Shown here piece by piece: positions 55,101 to 63,865 of a stretch of 64,000 nt of DNA. The notes under the pieces were generated by a model, which ran no database searches, was not told the origin of the DNA, and saw only the letters and a list, made by a program, of their open reading frames with translations. Source of the stretch: Streptomyces sp. AC558_RSS880 (GTDB lineage: Bacteria > Actinomycetota > Actinomycetes > Streptomycetales > Streptomycetaceae); NCBI RefSeq assembly GCF_019049255.1, contig NZ_JAGMUJ010000004.1:1-64000 (forward strand), read 5' to 3'. Position 1 is the first letter of the stretch. Every line of letters starts with the position of its first letter. A program made the translations under genes and the position numbers.

Positions 55101-55781
55101 TCATCGTGACGAGCGGCGGGCCAGGGCCCGGGACAGGGCGGAGCGGACCTCCTCGGGCGGGGGAGCGCCCTCCGCCTCCGCTCCGGCGGTGAGCGCCTCC
55201 GCGACCGCGCGGAGCTTGGTGTTGGACAGCTGGGACGCCTCCCGCAGGATGTGCCAGGCCTCGTCCGAGGTGCAGCCGTACGTGGCCATCAGGATGCCGC
55301 GGGCCTGGTCGATCACCGGACGGGAGACGATCGCCCGGCGCAGCTGCTCGACCTCCTCCTCGAGCAGGTGCAGCCGCTCCTCCCGCTCCAGCGCCACCGC
55401 CGAGACGGTCGGCGACGGCGCGCCCTCCGGGGCCGGGGAGCGCAGCGGGTCCGTGGTGTCGAGGCCGGCGAGTTCCAGGATGCGGCGCGGCTGGTCGTTC
55501 CAGCGGGTGGCCGTGACCGGCACCGACCGCCGCCGGCCGTGGTCGCGCAGCACCTCCAGGAACTCCAGTCCCGCCGTGTCCATGAAGTGCACGCCGCTCA
55601 TGTCCACGTCGACGCGGGCCGTGCCGGCGGGCAGCCGCGCCAGCTTCTCCGCCAGGATCCGGGCGCACCCGCGGACCAGTTCGCCGCGCGGGGTGAGCAG
55701 CACCCGGTCCGCGTCCGTGTGACCGCCTATGACCAAGGTGTCCGGCCTTCCGGGAAGAGGGAGGGATGCCATGGAGGTCAT
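55101..55781 (-). CDS. STAS-ANTAR fusion protein
   Basis: 226 residues. An N-terminal STAS domain (DTLVIGGHTDADRVLLTPRGE, VDVDMSGVHFMDTAGLEFL near residues 60-75, with the acceptor-type Thr in MDTAG) is followed by a coiled coil (REERLHLLEEEVEQLRRAI) and a C-terminal ANTAR RNA-binding domain (VIDQARGILMATYGCTSDEAW, LRAVAEALTA). STAS domains take part in partner-switching control of sigma factors, and ANTAR proteins bind paired hairpins in mRNA leaders. The fusion suggests that stress partner switching is coupled to antitermination. Start at 55781 is favoured; 55895 would only add low-complexity sequence. Confidence 0.85.
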   Translation of the reverse strand: MTSMASLPLPGRPDTLVIGGHTDADRVLLTPRGELVRGCARILAEKLARLPAGTARVDVDMSGVHFMDTAGLEFLEVLRDHGRRRSVPVTATRWNDQPRRILELAGLDTTDPLRSPAPEGAPSPTVSAVALEREERLHLLEEEVEQLRRAIVSRPVIDQARGILMATYGCTSDEAWHILREASQLSNTKLRAVAEALTAGAEAEGAPPPEEVRSALSRALARRSSR

Positions 55782-55977
55782 GTCACCGCCTTGTCGGTCC
55801 TCGTGGGGGGTCGGGGCGTTCGGGTGAGGTCCGGCCGGCACCGGGAGCGGTAGGCTGCGCACGGTCCCGGTTGCGCTGGGGGTGCGCCTGCCCACCCTGC
55901 GGCGTCCTACACACCGTGCCGGGGGAGTGGCGGGGAACCGACGGGGTACCTGCAGGTCCGGGAGCGGGGGGAGACGG

Positions 55978-56334
55978 GTGTTGGGCGATCACCACCGGAC
56001 GCCGTACGGGCCCGGGACTCCGGCGCCGTGCCTGACGGTGCGCCCACTGGAGGGCGGCCGCGGTGTCCGCGCGGCCGGGGAGATCGGCCTGGCCACGCAT
56101 ACGATCTGGGAGCGCGTGCTGGAGCAGGCGGTGCGCGAGGGTGAGGCCGTGTACTACCTGGAACTGTCCGAGGTGACGTTCGTCGACGTCGCGGGCGCCG
56201 GAGCGCTCGCGGCGGCGGCCGGGCGCCTCGGGGACGGCCGCCGGTTCGTGGTGCGCCGTCCGCCGCCCGCCCTGCGCCGGGTGCTGGAGATGTTCTGGCC
56301 CGGCCTGCCGACGATCGAGGTGTCGATGTCATGA
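55978..56334 (+). CDS. STAS-domain anti-anti-sigma-like protein
   Basis: 118 residues from GTG 55978 with GGGGGAGACGG before it. STAS fold with CLTVRPLEGGRGVRAAGEIG, YLELSEVTFVDVAGAGALAAAAG (the acceptor position is Val-Ala rather than the Ser of classical RsbV proteins, so phosphorylation is unlikely) and VLEMFWPGL. Its end overlaps the next gene as ATGA. Divergent from the STAS-ANTAR gene. Confidence 0.78.
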   Translation: MLGDHHRTPYGPGTPAPCLTVRPLEGGRGVRAAGEIGLATHTIWERVLEQAVREGEAVYYLELSEVTFVDVAGAGALAAAAGRLGDGRRFVVRRPPPALRRVLEMFWPGLPTIEVSMS

Positions 56335-57284
56335 GCGCCGCGGCCGAACCCCTGGAAACCCCCGCCGGTCCCTTCGTCCACCCCGCCCTCTTCTACCGGG
56401 ACGACCAGGAGTACCTGGAGGGCACCGTCCCCTTCGTGCGCGAGGGACTCGCGGCGGGCGAGCCCGTGGCGGTCGCCGTGCCCGGCGACCGGCTGCGGAT
56501 GATCCGGGACGCGCTCGGCGAGGACGCGGACACCGTCCGCCTCCTCGACATGCGCGAGGCCGGACGCAACCCCGGCCGGATCATCCCCGGCGTGCTGCGC
56601 GCCTTCGCCGACACCCACCCGGCCGGGCAGCGGGTGCGGATCATCGGCGAGCCCGTCTGGGCCGGCCGCTCCGCGGCCGAGTACCCCGCCTGCGTCCAGC
56701 ACGAGGCACTGATCAACGCCGCCTTCCAGGGCCGCACGGTGACGATCCTGTGCCCCTACGACGCCGTGCGCCTGCCCGCGCACGTCCTCGCCGACGCCCA
56801 CGCCACCCACCCCACCGTCATCCCCGCCGGGTCCCGCCCGGCGCGGGACAGCGAGGCGTACGCCCCCGACGCGGTCGTCGCCCGCTACAACGAGCCGCTG
56901 CCGCTCGTGACGGACGCGATGACCTTCCCGTTCGTCGCCGAGTCGCTGACCCCGGCCCGGCACGCCGCCTCCGAGGAGGGACGGCGGCTCGGCCTCACCG
57001 GCGTCACCCTGGGGGACCTGGCCCTCGCCACGGCCGAGCTGACCACGAACAGCGTGGTCCACGGCGGCGGTTCGGGGGTGCTGCGGATCTGGGCCGAGGA
57101 CGGCCACGTGCTGTGCGAGGTGCGCGACCGGGGCCGGATGACCGACCCCCTCGCGGGGCGCCGCCCCGCCTCGCGCGACCAGCGCGGCGGGCGCGGCCTG
57201 CTGATGGTCCATCTGATCGCCGACCTGGTGCGCGTGCACACCGGGGACGAGGGCACGACGATCAGGTGCTGGTTCCCCCGCTGA
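56331..57284 (+). CDS. MEDS-domain sensor with HATPase anti-sigma kinase (RsbA-like)
   Basis: 317 residues. The N-terminal MEDS/DcmR-like sensory domain (HPALFYRDDQEYLEGTVPFVREGLAAGEPV; RIIGEPVWAGRSAAEY; CPYDAVRLP) spans about 15-180. The C-terminal GHKL ATPase (residues 210-310) has TAELTTNSVVHGGGSG with the N-box and GGRGLLMVHLIADLV with the G-boxes. This resembles the anti-sigma/regulatory RsbA family that controls Streptomyces stress sigma factors. It is translationally coupled to the STAS protein before it, which is a natural partner. Confidence 0.85.
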   Translation: MSAAAEPLETPAGPFVHPALFYRDDQEYLEGTVPFVREGLAAGEPVAVAVPGDRLRMIRDALGEDADTVRLLDMREAGRNPGRIIPGVLRAFADTHPAGQRVRIIGEPVWAGRSAAEYPACVQHEALINAAFQGRTVTILCPYDAVRLPAHVLADAHATHPTVIPAGSRPARDSEAYAPDAVVARYNEPLPLVTDAMTFPFVAESLTPARHAASEEGRRLGLTGVTLGDLALATAELTTNSVVHGGGSGVLRIWAEDGHVLCEVRDRGRMTDPLAGRRPASRDQRGGRGLLMVHLIADLVRVHTGDEGTTIRCWFPR

Positions 57285-57375
57285 CGCCCGCCCGGCCGCC
57301 CGCGCCCGCGGGTGCCCGCCGGGGCGAGGGAGTACCGGTCCCCCGCTGACGCCCGCCCGCTGACGCCCGCCCGGT

Positions 57376-58413
57376 TCAGGCCCGCAGCGGGTCCAGCACG
57401 ATCGGTGCGATCCTGCCCTCCAGCATCTCGCCCAGCCCCTGTACGGCGCAGAGCTCCGGCCGCTCGGCGATGTGCACCGGCATGCCCGTCGCCCGACGCA
57501 GCATCTGGTCCAGGCCCGGCAGCAGGGCGCTCCCGCCGACCATCATGATCCCCCGGTCGACCAGGTCGGCGACCAGATCCGGCGGGCACTCCCGCAGCGT
57601 CCTGCCGATGCCGTCGAGGACGGCGGTGAGCGGCGTCTGGATGGCCTGCCGCACGGCGGCCGTGTCGACCCGCACACAACGGGCCAGACCGGTGGCCACG
57701 TCCCGTCCGTGGATCTCCGTCGACTCCGGGCCCTGCGAGGTGAGCCCGTTGTCGTGCAGGGCGAGCTGCAGGGGCCGTACGGACTGGCTCGGCAGCACCA
57801 GCTCGTGCTGGTAGCGCAGGAGCTGCACGATCGCGTTGTCCACGGCCTCCCCGCCGACGGGGACGCGTTCCGCCGCCACGATCGCCCCGAGGGAGAGCAC
57901 GGCCACCTGCGTGGCCGCCGCACCGCACACCATGATCATGGTGGCCTCGGGCTGCTCCACCGGCAGACCGCAGCCGACGGCGGCGGCGAGGAGCGTGTCG
58001 ACCAGCTCCACCCGGCGGGCGCCGAGACCGACCAGGGTCTCGATCGCGGCGCGCTGGGCGAGCGGATCGGCGTCGTGCGGGACACAGGCGGCGGCCCGCA
58101 GCCGGGGCCTGCGGCGCAGGGTGCGGCGCATCTTGTCGCCGATCAACTGCCGCAGCATGCGCTGGGCCATCTCGATGTCGACGACCGTGCCGCCGGAGAC
58201 GGGACGTACGACGCGGATGTAGTCCGGCGTACGGCCCGTCATCTTCTCCGCGAGCTCACCGACCGCCATCAGCGCTCCGGTGCGGGTGTTCACGGCGGCG
58301 GTGGACGGCTGGTCGATGACGAGTCCGGCGCCCTTGACGTACACCCGGGTGCGGGCCGCCCCCAGGTCGACGGCGAAGTGGCAGCGGCGCAGCTGCTCCA
58401 GACTGGCGGTCAC
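57376..58413 (-). CDS. MreB-like actin-family protein (Mbl-like)
   Basis: 345 residues of the MreB/Mbl actin-like ATPase family, which shapes the cell envelope. Signatures: FAVDLGAARTRVYVKGAG near residues 13-30 (phosphate 1), RPVSGGTVVDIEMAQRML, VCGAAATQVAVLSLG (phosphate 2), and MVGGSALLPGLDQMLRRATG (adenosine). It is shorter than MreB but similar to the S. coelicolor Mbl protein, which affects spore envelope maturation. Encoded outside the main mre cluster. The upstream spacer 57285-57375 has repeated gacgcccgcccg units. Confidence 0.88.
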   Translation of the reverse strand: MTASLEQLRRCHFAVDLGAARTRVYVKGAGLVIDQPSTAAVNTRTGALMAVGELAEKMTGRTPDYIRVVRPVSGGTVVDIEMAQRMLRQLIGDKMRRTLRRRPRLRAAACVPHDADPLAQRAAIETLVGLGARRVELVDTLLAAAVGCGLPVEQPEATMIMVCGAAATQVAVLSLGAIVAAERVPVGGEAVDNAIVQLLRYQHELVLPSQSVRPLQLALHDNGLTSQGPESTEIHGRDVATGLARCVRVDTAAVRQAIQTPLTAVLDGIGRTLRECPPDLVADLVDRGIMMVGGSALLPGLDQMLRRATGMPVHIAERPELCAVQGLGEMLEGRIAPIVLDPLRA

Positions 58414-58539
58414 GGCGGTTCCTCCCGAGTGCGCGCCCAGTGGCCCGCCGGGCGGCGGACCTCTCAGGCATCGTGCGCGGCAGGCGGGGGCGGGCGCCTT
58501 TCCTGGGGGGCCGGGTGGGGGGCCGCCGAACGGGGTCCC

Positions 58540-59892
58540 TCAGGCGCGGGGGGTGCGGTCCGCCGGTCCCACGACCCCCCGGACCACTCCCAGCTCCACC
58601 AGGTCCTGCGGGCGGACACGGAGCCGGTCCGCCGTTTCCTCCACCTCCTCCGGGGGCCGTTTGAGGATGGCCGCCGCGAGTTCCGGGGCGATCACCGAGA
58701 AGTAGCTGTCGGGGGTGGCCCAGGTGTTGCCGGGGGCCGCGAGCGCCAGCGCGCCGCCGGAGCCGCCCTCGCCGACGACCAGCGTGGTGACCGGCGTACG
58801 GGCGGCGGCCACGGCGCCGAACAGGTCGGCGATGGCGGCCCCCGCGCCCTGCCGCTCCGCCTCCGCGTCGTTCGCCGCGCCCGGCGTGTCCACCAGCGTC
58901 AGCACCGGGATGCCGAGCCGGTCCGCGAGCCGGACCAGCCGGGCGGCGGTGCGGTACCCGGCGGGACGGGTGGCGGCCCCGGTCTGCGCCGCGTAGGCGA
59001 CCGTACGGCCCTCCTGCTCACCGAAGCCGCACAGCATGCCGTCCGGGTCCGTGCCGCCGCAACGGTCGCCGCTGAGGGTGACGCGGGAAGTGAGGCAGGC
59101 GTCCAGGTACGCGGTGGCGCGCGGGCGTTCGGGTGAACGGGCGCGGCGGACGGCGTCCCAGCCGGTGGCCGGGAGGTCCGTCGCGCCCAGCGGCAGCGGC
59201 GGCGGCACCGGTGCGGTGGAGGGACGGGTCAGCAGCCGCAGCCAGCGGCCCAGCGTCCCCCGCAGTTCCTCCGGCCGTACCAGCGCGTCCGCCGCCCCCG
59301 CCGCCACCTGCGCCTCGGCCGTGTACGCCGCCGGGTCCGCGTCCGCGGGCCGCACCCGTGAACCGGCGAAACCGACCTGCGCGCCGGGCAGGGCGAGGAC
59401 GACGTCGGCGCCCGCGCCCAGGGTGGCCCACCCACCGCCGGTCGTCGGGTCCCGCACCACCGCGATCTGCGGCAGCCCGGCCTCCCGCGTGAGCGCCGAC
59501 GCGCGGGCCACCCGCTGGAGCTGGGTGAGGGCGAGCATGCCCTCCTGCATCCGGCTGCCCCCGGTGGCGACCAGCGGCACCACCGGCAGCCGGTGCGCGC
59601 GGGCGTGGTCGTACGCCGCCACCAGCCGGTCGCCGGTGCGCTCGCCGAGCGAGCCGCCGAGGAAGCCGAACTCGAACGCGACGACGACCGCCCGGGTGCC
59701 CTCGACGCTCGCGGTGCCGCAGACCACGGACTCCTGCTCGCCGGTGCGCTCGGCGGCACGGGCGCGGGCGGCACCGTAACCGGGCCAGCCGAGCGGGCCG
59801 TCCGGGGCCGATTCCCCCGCGGAATACGGAAGTTCGGTGAAGTCGTCCGCGACGAGGGCGACGGCCTCCCGGGCGGACAGCCGGTCAGCCAT
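58540..59892 (-). CDS. Single-chain carboxyltransferase (acetyl-CoA carboxylase beta/alpha type)
   Basis: 450 residues with two crotonase-like carboxyltransferase halves. The first has VVVAFEFGFLGGSLGERTGDRL and LVATGGSRMQEGMLALTQ; the second has LVDTPGAANDAEAERQGAGAAIADLF and VVGEGGSGGALALAAPGN. No N-terminal zinc ribbon, unlike AccD. It ends the matC-matB operon and overlaps matB by eight bases. It could act on malonyl-CoA in either direction, or pair with a biotin protein encoded elsewhere. Malonate-decarboxylase beta/gamma proteins are the other look-alikes. Confidence 0.82.
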   Translation of the reverse strand: MADRLSAREAVALVADDFTELPYSAGESAPDGPLGWPGYGAARARAAERTGEQESVVCGTASVEGTRAVVVAFEFGFLGGSLGERTGDRLVAAYDHARAHRLPVVPLVATGGSRMQEGMLALTQLQRVARASALTREAGLPQIAVVRDPTTGGGWATLGAGADVVLALPGAQVGFAGSRVRPADADPAAYTAEAQVAAGAADALVRPEELRGTLGRWLRLLTRPSTAPVPPPLPLGATDLPATGWDAVRRARSPERPRATAYLDACLTSRVTLSGDRCGGTDPDGMLCGFGEQEGRTVAYAAQTGAATRPAGYRTAARLVRLADRLGIPVLTLVDTPGAANDAEAERQGAGAAIADLFGAVAAARTPVTTLVVGEGGSGGALALAAPGNTWATPDSYFSVIAPELAAAILKRPPEEVEETADRLRVRPQDLVELGVVRGVVGPADRTPRA

Positions 59893-61339
59893 GCCGCAGC
59901 GCCCGCTTCATGATCTTCCCCATGTCGTTGCGCGGAAGGGAGTCGAGGTGGCGGACCACGCGCGGGCGCTTGTGCGGGGCGAGGCGCCCGGCGACATGAC
60001 CGGCCAGCTCCTCCAGACCGGGCGGGGACTGAGGATCGGCCGGCACCACCCACGCCACGATCCGCTCGCCCAGATCGGCGTCCGGCTCCCCGGTGACCGC
60101 GGCCTCCCGCACCCCCGGGTGCTCCAGCAGGGCGTTCTCGATCTCACCCGCGCCGATCTTGTAACCGCCGCTCTTGATCAGGTCGGTGGCCTTGCGGCCG
60201 ACGATGCGGACATAACCGTCGGGGTCGCGCACCGCCATGTCCCCGGTGCGGAACCAACCGTCGGCGGTGAACGCGGCGGCCGTCGCGTCCGGCCGGTTCA
60301 GGTACTCCGTGAACAGGTTCGGCCCGCGCACCTGGATCTCGCCGACCGTCTCCCCGTCGTACGACGCGATCGGCGACCCGTCCTCCTCCACCAGCCGCAG
60401 CTCCACCCCCGGCAGCGGTACGCCCACCGTGCCGGGGCGGGCCTCGCCGTCCGCGCGGACGCTGGTGTTCATCAGCGTCTCCGTCATGCCGTACCGCTCG
60501 ATGACCCGGCGTCCGGTCGCCGCCGTGATCCGCTCGTGGTCGTGCACGGGCAGCGCGGCGGAGCCCGACACCAGCAGCCGCGCCCCGGCCAGCGCCTTGG
60601 CCAACTCCGGCCCGTCGGGCAGCGCCTCCGCGAGGCGGTGGTACATCGTCGGCACGCCGAACAGCATGGTCGCGCCGTCGTTCAGTTCGCGCGTCACGCC
60701 CTCGCCGGTGAACCTGCCCAGGTGGCGCACGGAGCCGCCGCGGCGCAGCGGGCCGAGGATGCCGAGGACGAGGCCGTGCACGTGGAACAGCGGCAGCCCG
60801 TGCACCAGCACGTCCTCGCCGGTCCACCGCCAGGCGTCGGCGAGGGCGTCCAGGGTGGCGGCGATCGCGCGGCGCGGGACGACGGCGCCCTTGGGCGGGC
60901 CGGTGGTGCCGGAGGTGTAGACGATCAGCGCGGGGTCCTCCGCGTTCCGGGCACGGTCGTCGGGGAGGGCGCCCGGGGCCCTCAGGGACGGGTCGACGTC
61001 GAGCCGGGGCAGGCCGTCCAGGGGGGCGGGGAGGTCCTCGCCGGGCGCGGTGAGCACCAGGTCCGGGGCGCTGTCGGTCAGGATGTGGCCGAGTTCCTTC
61101 CCTCCCGACTTCGGGTTGAGCGGCACCACGGTCACCCCGGCGAGCAGTGCCGCGGTGACCGAGACCGCGGTCTCCAGCGCCGGTGTGGCCCATACGGCGA
61201 CCCGGCGCGCCTCCGTCAGGCCCCCGGCCACCGCCCCGGCCGCCGCGGCGAGTTCCCCGTACGTCAGTGAGCGCTCGCCGAAGCGCAGGGCGGGCCGGTC
61301 GGCCGGGCCGTCGGTCAGGGCCGGGAAGAGAGAGGACAC
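59885..61339 (-). CDS. matB: Malonyl-CoA synthetase MatB
   Basis: Activates malonate (and often methylmalonate) with ATP and CoA; 484 residues. The adenylate-forming motifs are VYTSGTTGPPKGAV near residues 140-153, the A5 ERYGMTETLMNTSVR, the A7 GWFRTGDMAVRDPDGY and A8 GRKATDLIKSGGYKIGAGEIEN, and the A10 lysine in NDMGKIMKR. From memory the sequence is close to the structurally characterised S. coelicolor MatB (SCO2444). Within the malonate locus, after matC. Confidence 0.95.
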   Translation of the reverse strand: MSSLFPALTDGPADRPALRFGERSLTYGELAAAAGAVAGGLTEARRVAVWATPALETAVSVTAALLAGVTVVPLNPKSGGKELGHILTDSAPDLVLTAPGEDLPAPLDGLPRLDVDPSLRAPGALPDDRARNAEDPALIVYTSGTTGPPKGAVVPRRAIAATLDALADAWRWTGEDVLVHGLPLFHVHGLVLGILGPLRRGGSVRHLGRFTGEGVTRELNDGATMLFGVPTMYHRLAEALPDGPELAKALAGARLLVSGSAALPVHDHERITAATGRRVIERYGMTETLMNTSVRADGEARPGTVGVPLPGVELRLVEEDGSPIASYDGETVGEIQVRGPNLFTEYLNRPDATAAAFTADGWFRTGDMAVRDPDGYVRIVGRKATDLIKSGGYKIGAGEIENALLEHPGVREAAVTGEPDADLGERIVAWVVPADPQSPPGLEELAGHVAGRLAPHKRPRVVRHLDSLPRNDMGKIMKRALRHG

Positions 61340-61414
61340 GCGTCGTACTCCTTAACTAGCTGTCGTTGACCAGCTGTCGTCCGAAGGCTGCCAGGTCTTC
61401 GTGCCGACCGGGAC

Positions 61415-62779
61415 CTAACCCCACCCGGGCGCGACCATCACCAGCCACACCACCGCGGGGACCGCCGCGACCACGATCCCGCCGTACGCCATCAGCTGCC
61501 GGAAGAAGCGCTCGCGGTCGACGTCCGGCGCGGCGGCCAGGACCAGCGCGCCGTTCGTGGAGAACGGGCTCACGTCCACGACCGTCGCGGACACCGCGAG
61601 CGCGGCCACCATGCCGACGGCCCCGATCTCGCCCTGGGCGAGGAACGGCACGGCCAGCGGGATCAGCGCGCCCATGATGCCGACGGAGGAGGCGAACGCC
61701 GACACGATCGCGCCGATGTAGCAGAGCAGCACCGCGGCGAGCAGCGGGACGCCGATGCCGCCGACGCCCTCACCGGCCCAGGTGATCGTGCCCATCTCGT
61801 CCAGCACCCCGACGTAGGTGAGCACACCGCAGATCAGCAGGACCGTGGGCCAGGCGATCTCGGAGACCGCCTTGCGGCTGTCGTCCGGCCAGGCGGTGCT
61901 CAGCACGACGGCGAGGGTGATCGCGGTGAGACCGGCGTCCAGGTCGAAGCCGAGGACGGCGACGACGAGGGCGACCAGGGAGACGAGGGTGGCGACGACG
62001 GGGGTGGTGAGCGGGCCGGCCGCGGGGGCGTCGGGGCGGGTGGCCGCGGCGGTGGGGGCGGGGGCGGTACGGGTGCCACCGCCGTTCCCCGTGCCCGCGG
62101 TACCGGAACCGCCGCCGCTGCCCGTGCCGCCCGTCTCCTTCGTCTCCGTCCCGGTGCCGGTCACGGCCCCCCGGCTCCACAGCTTCAGCCCGCCGCAGAC
62201 GACGAACACCACCCCGGCGATGACGAGGTTCGCCAGCAGCGAGGCGAGGAACAGGGTGATCTCGCTGCCGGGGAGCTTCTCGCGCTCGACGATGCCGTTG
62301 ACGATCGAGCCGTAGATGCTGATCGGGGAGAAGCCGCCGGCCTGCGCGCCGTGCACCACCATCGCGCCCATCAGCAGCGGGCTGATCCGGTACCGGGCGG
62401 CGAAGCTCAGCGCGATCGGCGCGACGATCGCCACCGCGGCCGGACTGACCGCGCCGATCGCGGTGAGCGCGCCGGTGAGGGCGAACATCACCCAGGGGAT
62501 CAGCGCGACCCGCCCCCGCACCAGCCGGACGGCCGCGTGCACCAGCCAGTCGGTGGTGCCGTTGGCGCGGGCGATGGCGAACAGGTACGTGACGCCGACC
62601 AGGACGACGAACAGATCGCCGGGGAAACCGGCGAAGACGCCGTCCGCGTCGAGGTCGGCGACGAGCGTGCCCACCCCGAAGGCGGCGGCGAAGGCCAGCG
62701 CGCCCATGTTGACGGAGCGGGTGGTGGCGATGACGAACACCACCGCCAGGACGAGGATCGAGACGAGTTCGGGGGACAT
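61415..62779 (-). CDS. matC: Malonate/dicarboxylate transporter MatC-like
   Basis: 454 residues with about 11-12 membrane segments, interrupted by a Gly/Thr-rich cytoplasmic or linker segment near residues 225-270. It resembles the MatC/SLC13 dicarboxylate transporter N-terminal domain (NMGALAFAAAFGVGTL, GFPGDLFVVLVGVTYLF, GAVSPAAVAIVAPIAL, GGFSPISIYGSIVNGI, and the second repeat VDVSPFSTNGALVLAAAP). The start at 62779 is chosen; upstream frame extends into the operator region. First gene of the malonate operon. Confidence 0.87.
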   Translation of the reverse strand: MSPELVSILVLAVVFVIATTRSVNMGALAFAAAFGVGTLVADLDADGVFAGFPGDLFVVLVGVTYLFAIARANGTTDWLVHAAVRLVRGRVALIPWVMFALTGALTAIGAVSPAAVAIVAPIALSFAARYRISPLLMGAMVVHGAQAGGFSPISIYGSIVNGIVEREKLPGSEITLFLASLLANLVIAGVVFVVCGGLKLWSRGAVTGTGTETKETGGTGSGGGSGTAGTGNGGGTRTAPAPTAAATRPDAPAAGPLTTPVVATLVSLVALVVAVLGFDLDAGLTAITLAVVLSTAWPDDSRKAVSEIAWPTVLLICGVLTYVGVLDEMGTITWAGEGVGGIGVPLLAAVLLCYIGAIVSAFASSVGIMGALIPLAVPFLAQGEIGAVGMVAALAVSATVVDVSPFSTNGALVLAAAPDVDRERFFRQLMAYGGIVVAAVPAVVWLVMVAPGWG

Positions 62780-62790
62780 GCGGGCTCCCG

Positions 62791-62914
62791 AGTGGCTGAG
62801 TGGCTGAACCACTTGCCCACTGGAGTGGTGTGGTCCGTTTGGCTGGACAGCGTGGGCCCCGGGGGAGGGGCCGTCAAGGGGTCGCGCAGGAATTGGCTCA
62901 GCCACTCGGCCACT
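62791..62914. promoter_or_regulatory. Inverted pair of a 17-bp motif between matC and matR
   Basis: AGTGGCTGAGTGGCTGA (62791-62807, plus) recurs as AGTGGCCGAGTGGCTGA on the minus strand (62914-62898) with one mismatch. The first copy lies in the matC leader, the second 43 bp before matR. They are good candidates for MatR (GntR/FadR) operators of the divergent promoters. Confidence 0.65.
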
Positions 62915-62956
62915 GCGAGGGTCCCGGTGCTAACCTCGCGACGAGAGGGGGACTCC

Positions 62957-63664
62957 GTGACCGACGCCTTGCGCCCCATGACGAAACAGCGCCTGTACGA
63001 GCAGGTGCTGGAGCGGTTGCGCCAGTACGTCACCGAGGGCGGCCTGCGCGCCGGCGACCGCCTCCCGCCCGAACGGGACCTGGCCCAGCGGCTCGGCGTC
63101 AGCCGCGCCTCGGTGAAGCAGGCGATCGTGGTCCTGGAGGTCCAGGGCCTGGTGGAGGCCCGGCACGGCGGCGGCACCTATCTCGTACGGGACAGCCTCG
63201 ACGTCGAGCCGGTCGACCGGATGGTGGAACGCCGCCGGCGCCTGCCCGACGTGCTGGAGGCCCGGGAGGCGCTGGAGACGAAGCTCGCCGAACTGGCCGC
63301 CGAGCGCCGCACGGACGACGACCTGGCCGCGATGCGGTCCGCGCTCGCGCACATGGCCGAGGAGATCGAGGCGGGCGGCGGCGGAGTGGAGGGCGACCGG
63401 CTGTTCCACGCGGCGGTGACGGCGGCCGCCCACAGCGGTCTGCTCGCGGAGTTCATGCGCTCCATCGCCGGGCAGATCGCCGAGAGCCGCACGGAGTCGT
63501 TGCGCCAGCCCGGCCGCCCCCACCGCTCCCTGGCCCAGCACCGGGCCATCCTCGACGCCATCGCCGAAGGCCGCCCCCGCCAGGCGGCCACCGCCATGCG
63601 CCGTCACGTCCGCACGGTCGCCAAGGTCCGCCTGCTGGACTGGGATCCGGAGGAGGACCGCTGA
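62957..63664 (+). CDS. GntR-family (FadR-type) regulator, probable MatR
   Basis: 235 residues from GTG 62957, with AGGGGGAC upstream (an ATG at 62987 is in frame). Winged helix RLYEQVLERLRQYVTEGGLRAG followed by LPPERDLAQRLGVSRASVKQA (recognition helix) and VEARHGGGTYLV; the C-terminal FCD all-helical effector domain contains REALETKLAELAAERR, DRLFHAAVTAAAHSGLL and HRAILDAIAEG, with histidine and Asp metal-binding positions. Divergent from matCB, so malonate or malonyl-CoA is the likely effector. Confidence 0.9.
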   Translation: MTDALRPMTKQRLYEQVLERLRQYVTEGGLRAGDRLPPERDLAQRLGVSRASVKQAIVVLEVQGLVEARHGGGTYLVRDSLDVEPVDRMVERRRRLPDVLEAREALETKLAELAAERRTDDDLAAMRSALAHMAEEIEAGGGGVEGDRLFHAAVTAAAHSGLLAEFMRSIAGQIAESRTESLRQPGRPHRSLAQHRAILDAIAEGRPRQAATAMRRHVRTVAKVRLLDWDPEEDR

Positions 63665-63676
63665 CCGCCTCCTGGC

Positions 63677-63784
63677 CTCCTCCTGACCTCCTCCTGACCT
63701 CCTCCTGACCTCCTCCTGACCTCCTCCTGACCTCCTCCTGACCTCCTCCTGACCTCCTCCTGACCTCCTCCTGACCTCCTCCTG
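63677..63784. repeat. 11-bp tandem repeat ctcctcctgac, nine perfect copies
   Basis: Nine perfect ctcctcctgac units (63677-63775) followed by nine bases of a tenth. Lies 13 bases after the matR stop, between matR and the next gene. The strand asymmetry is extreme (polypyrimidine/polypurine), which favours slippage and could form triplex-type DNA. A copy-number marker rather than a coding feature. Confidence 0.95.
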
Positions 63785-63865
63785 GTCGGCGAACGGCCTG
63801 TCGCGGCCCCGGCGCGGTTGTTAGCCTGCTCGTCGATCAGCTGTTCGTACGAGGAGGGAACCGTC

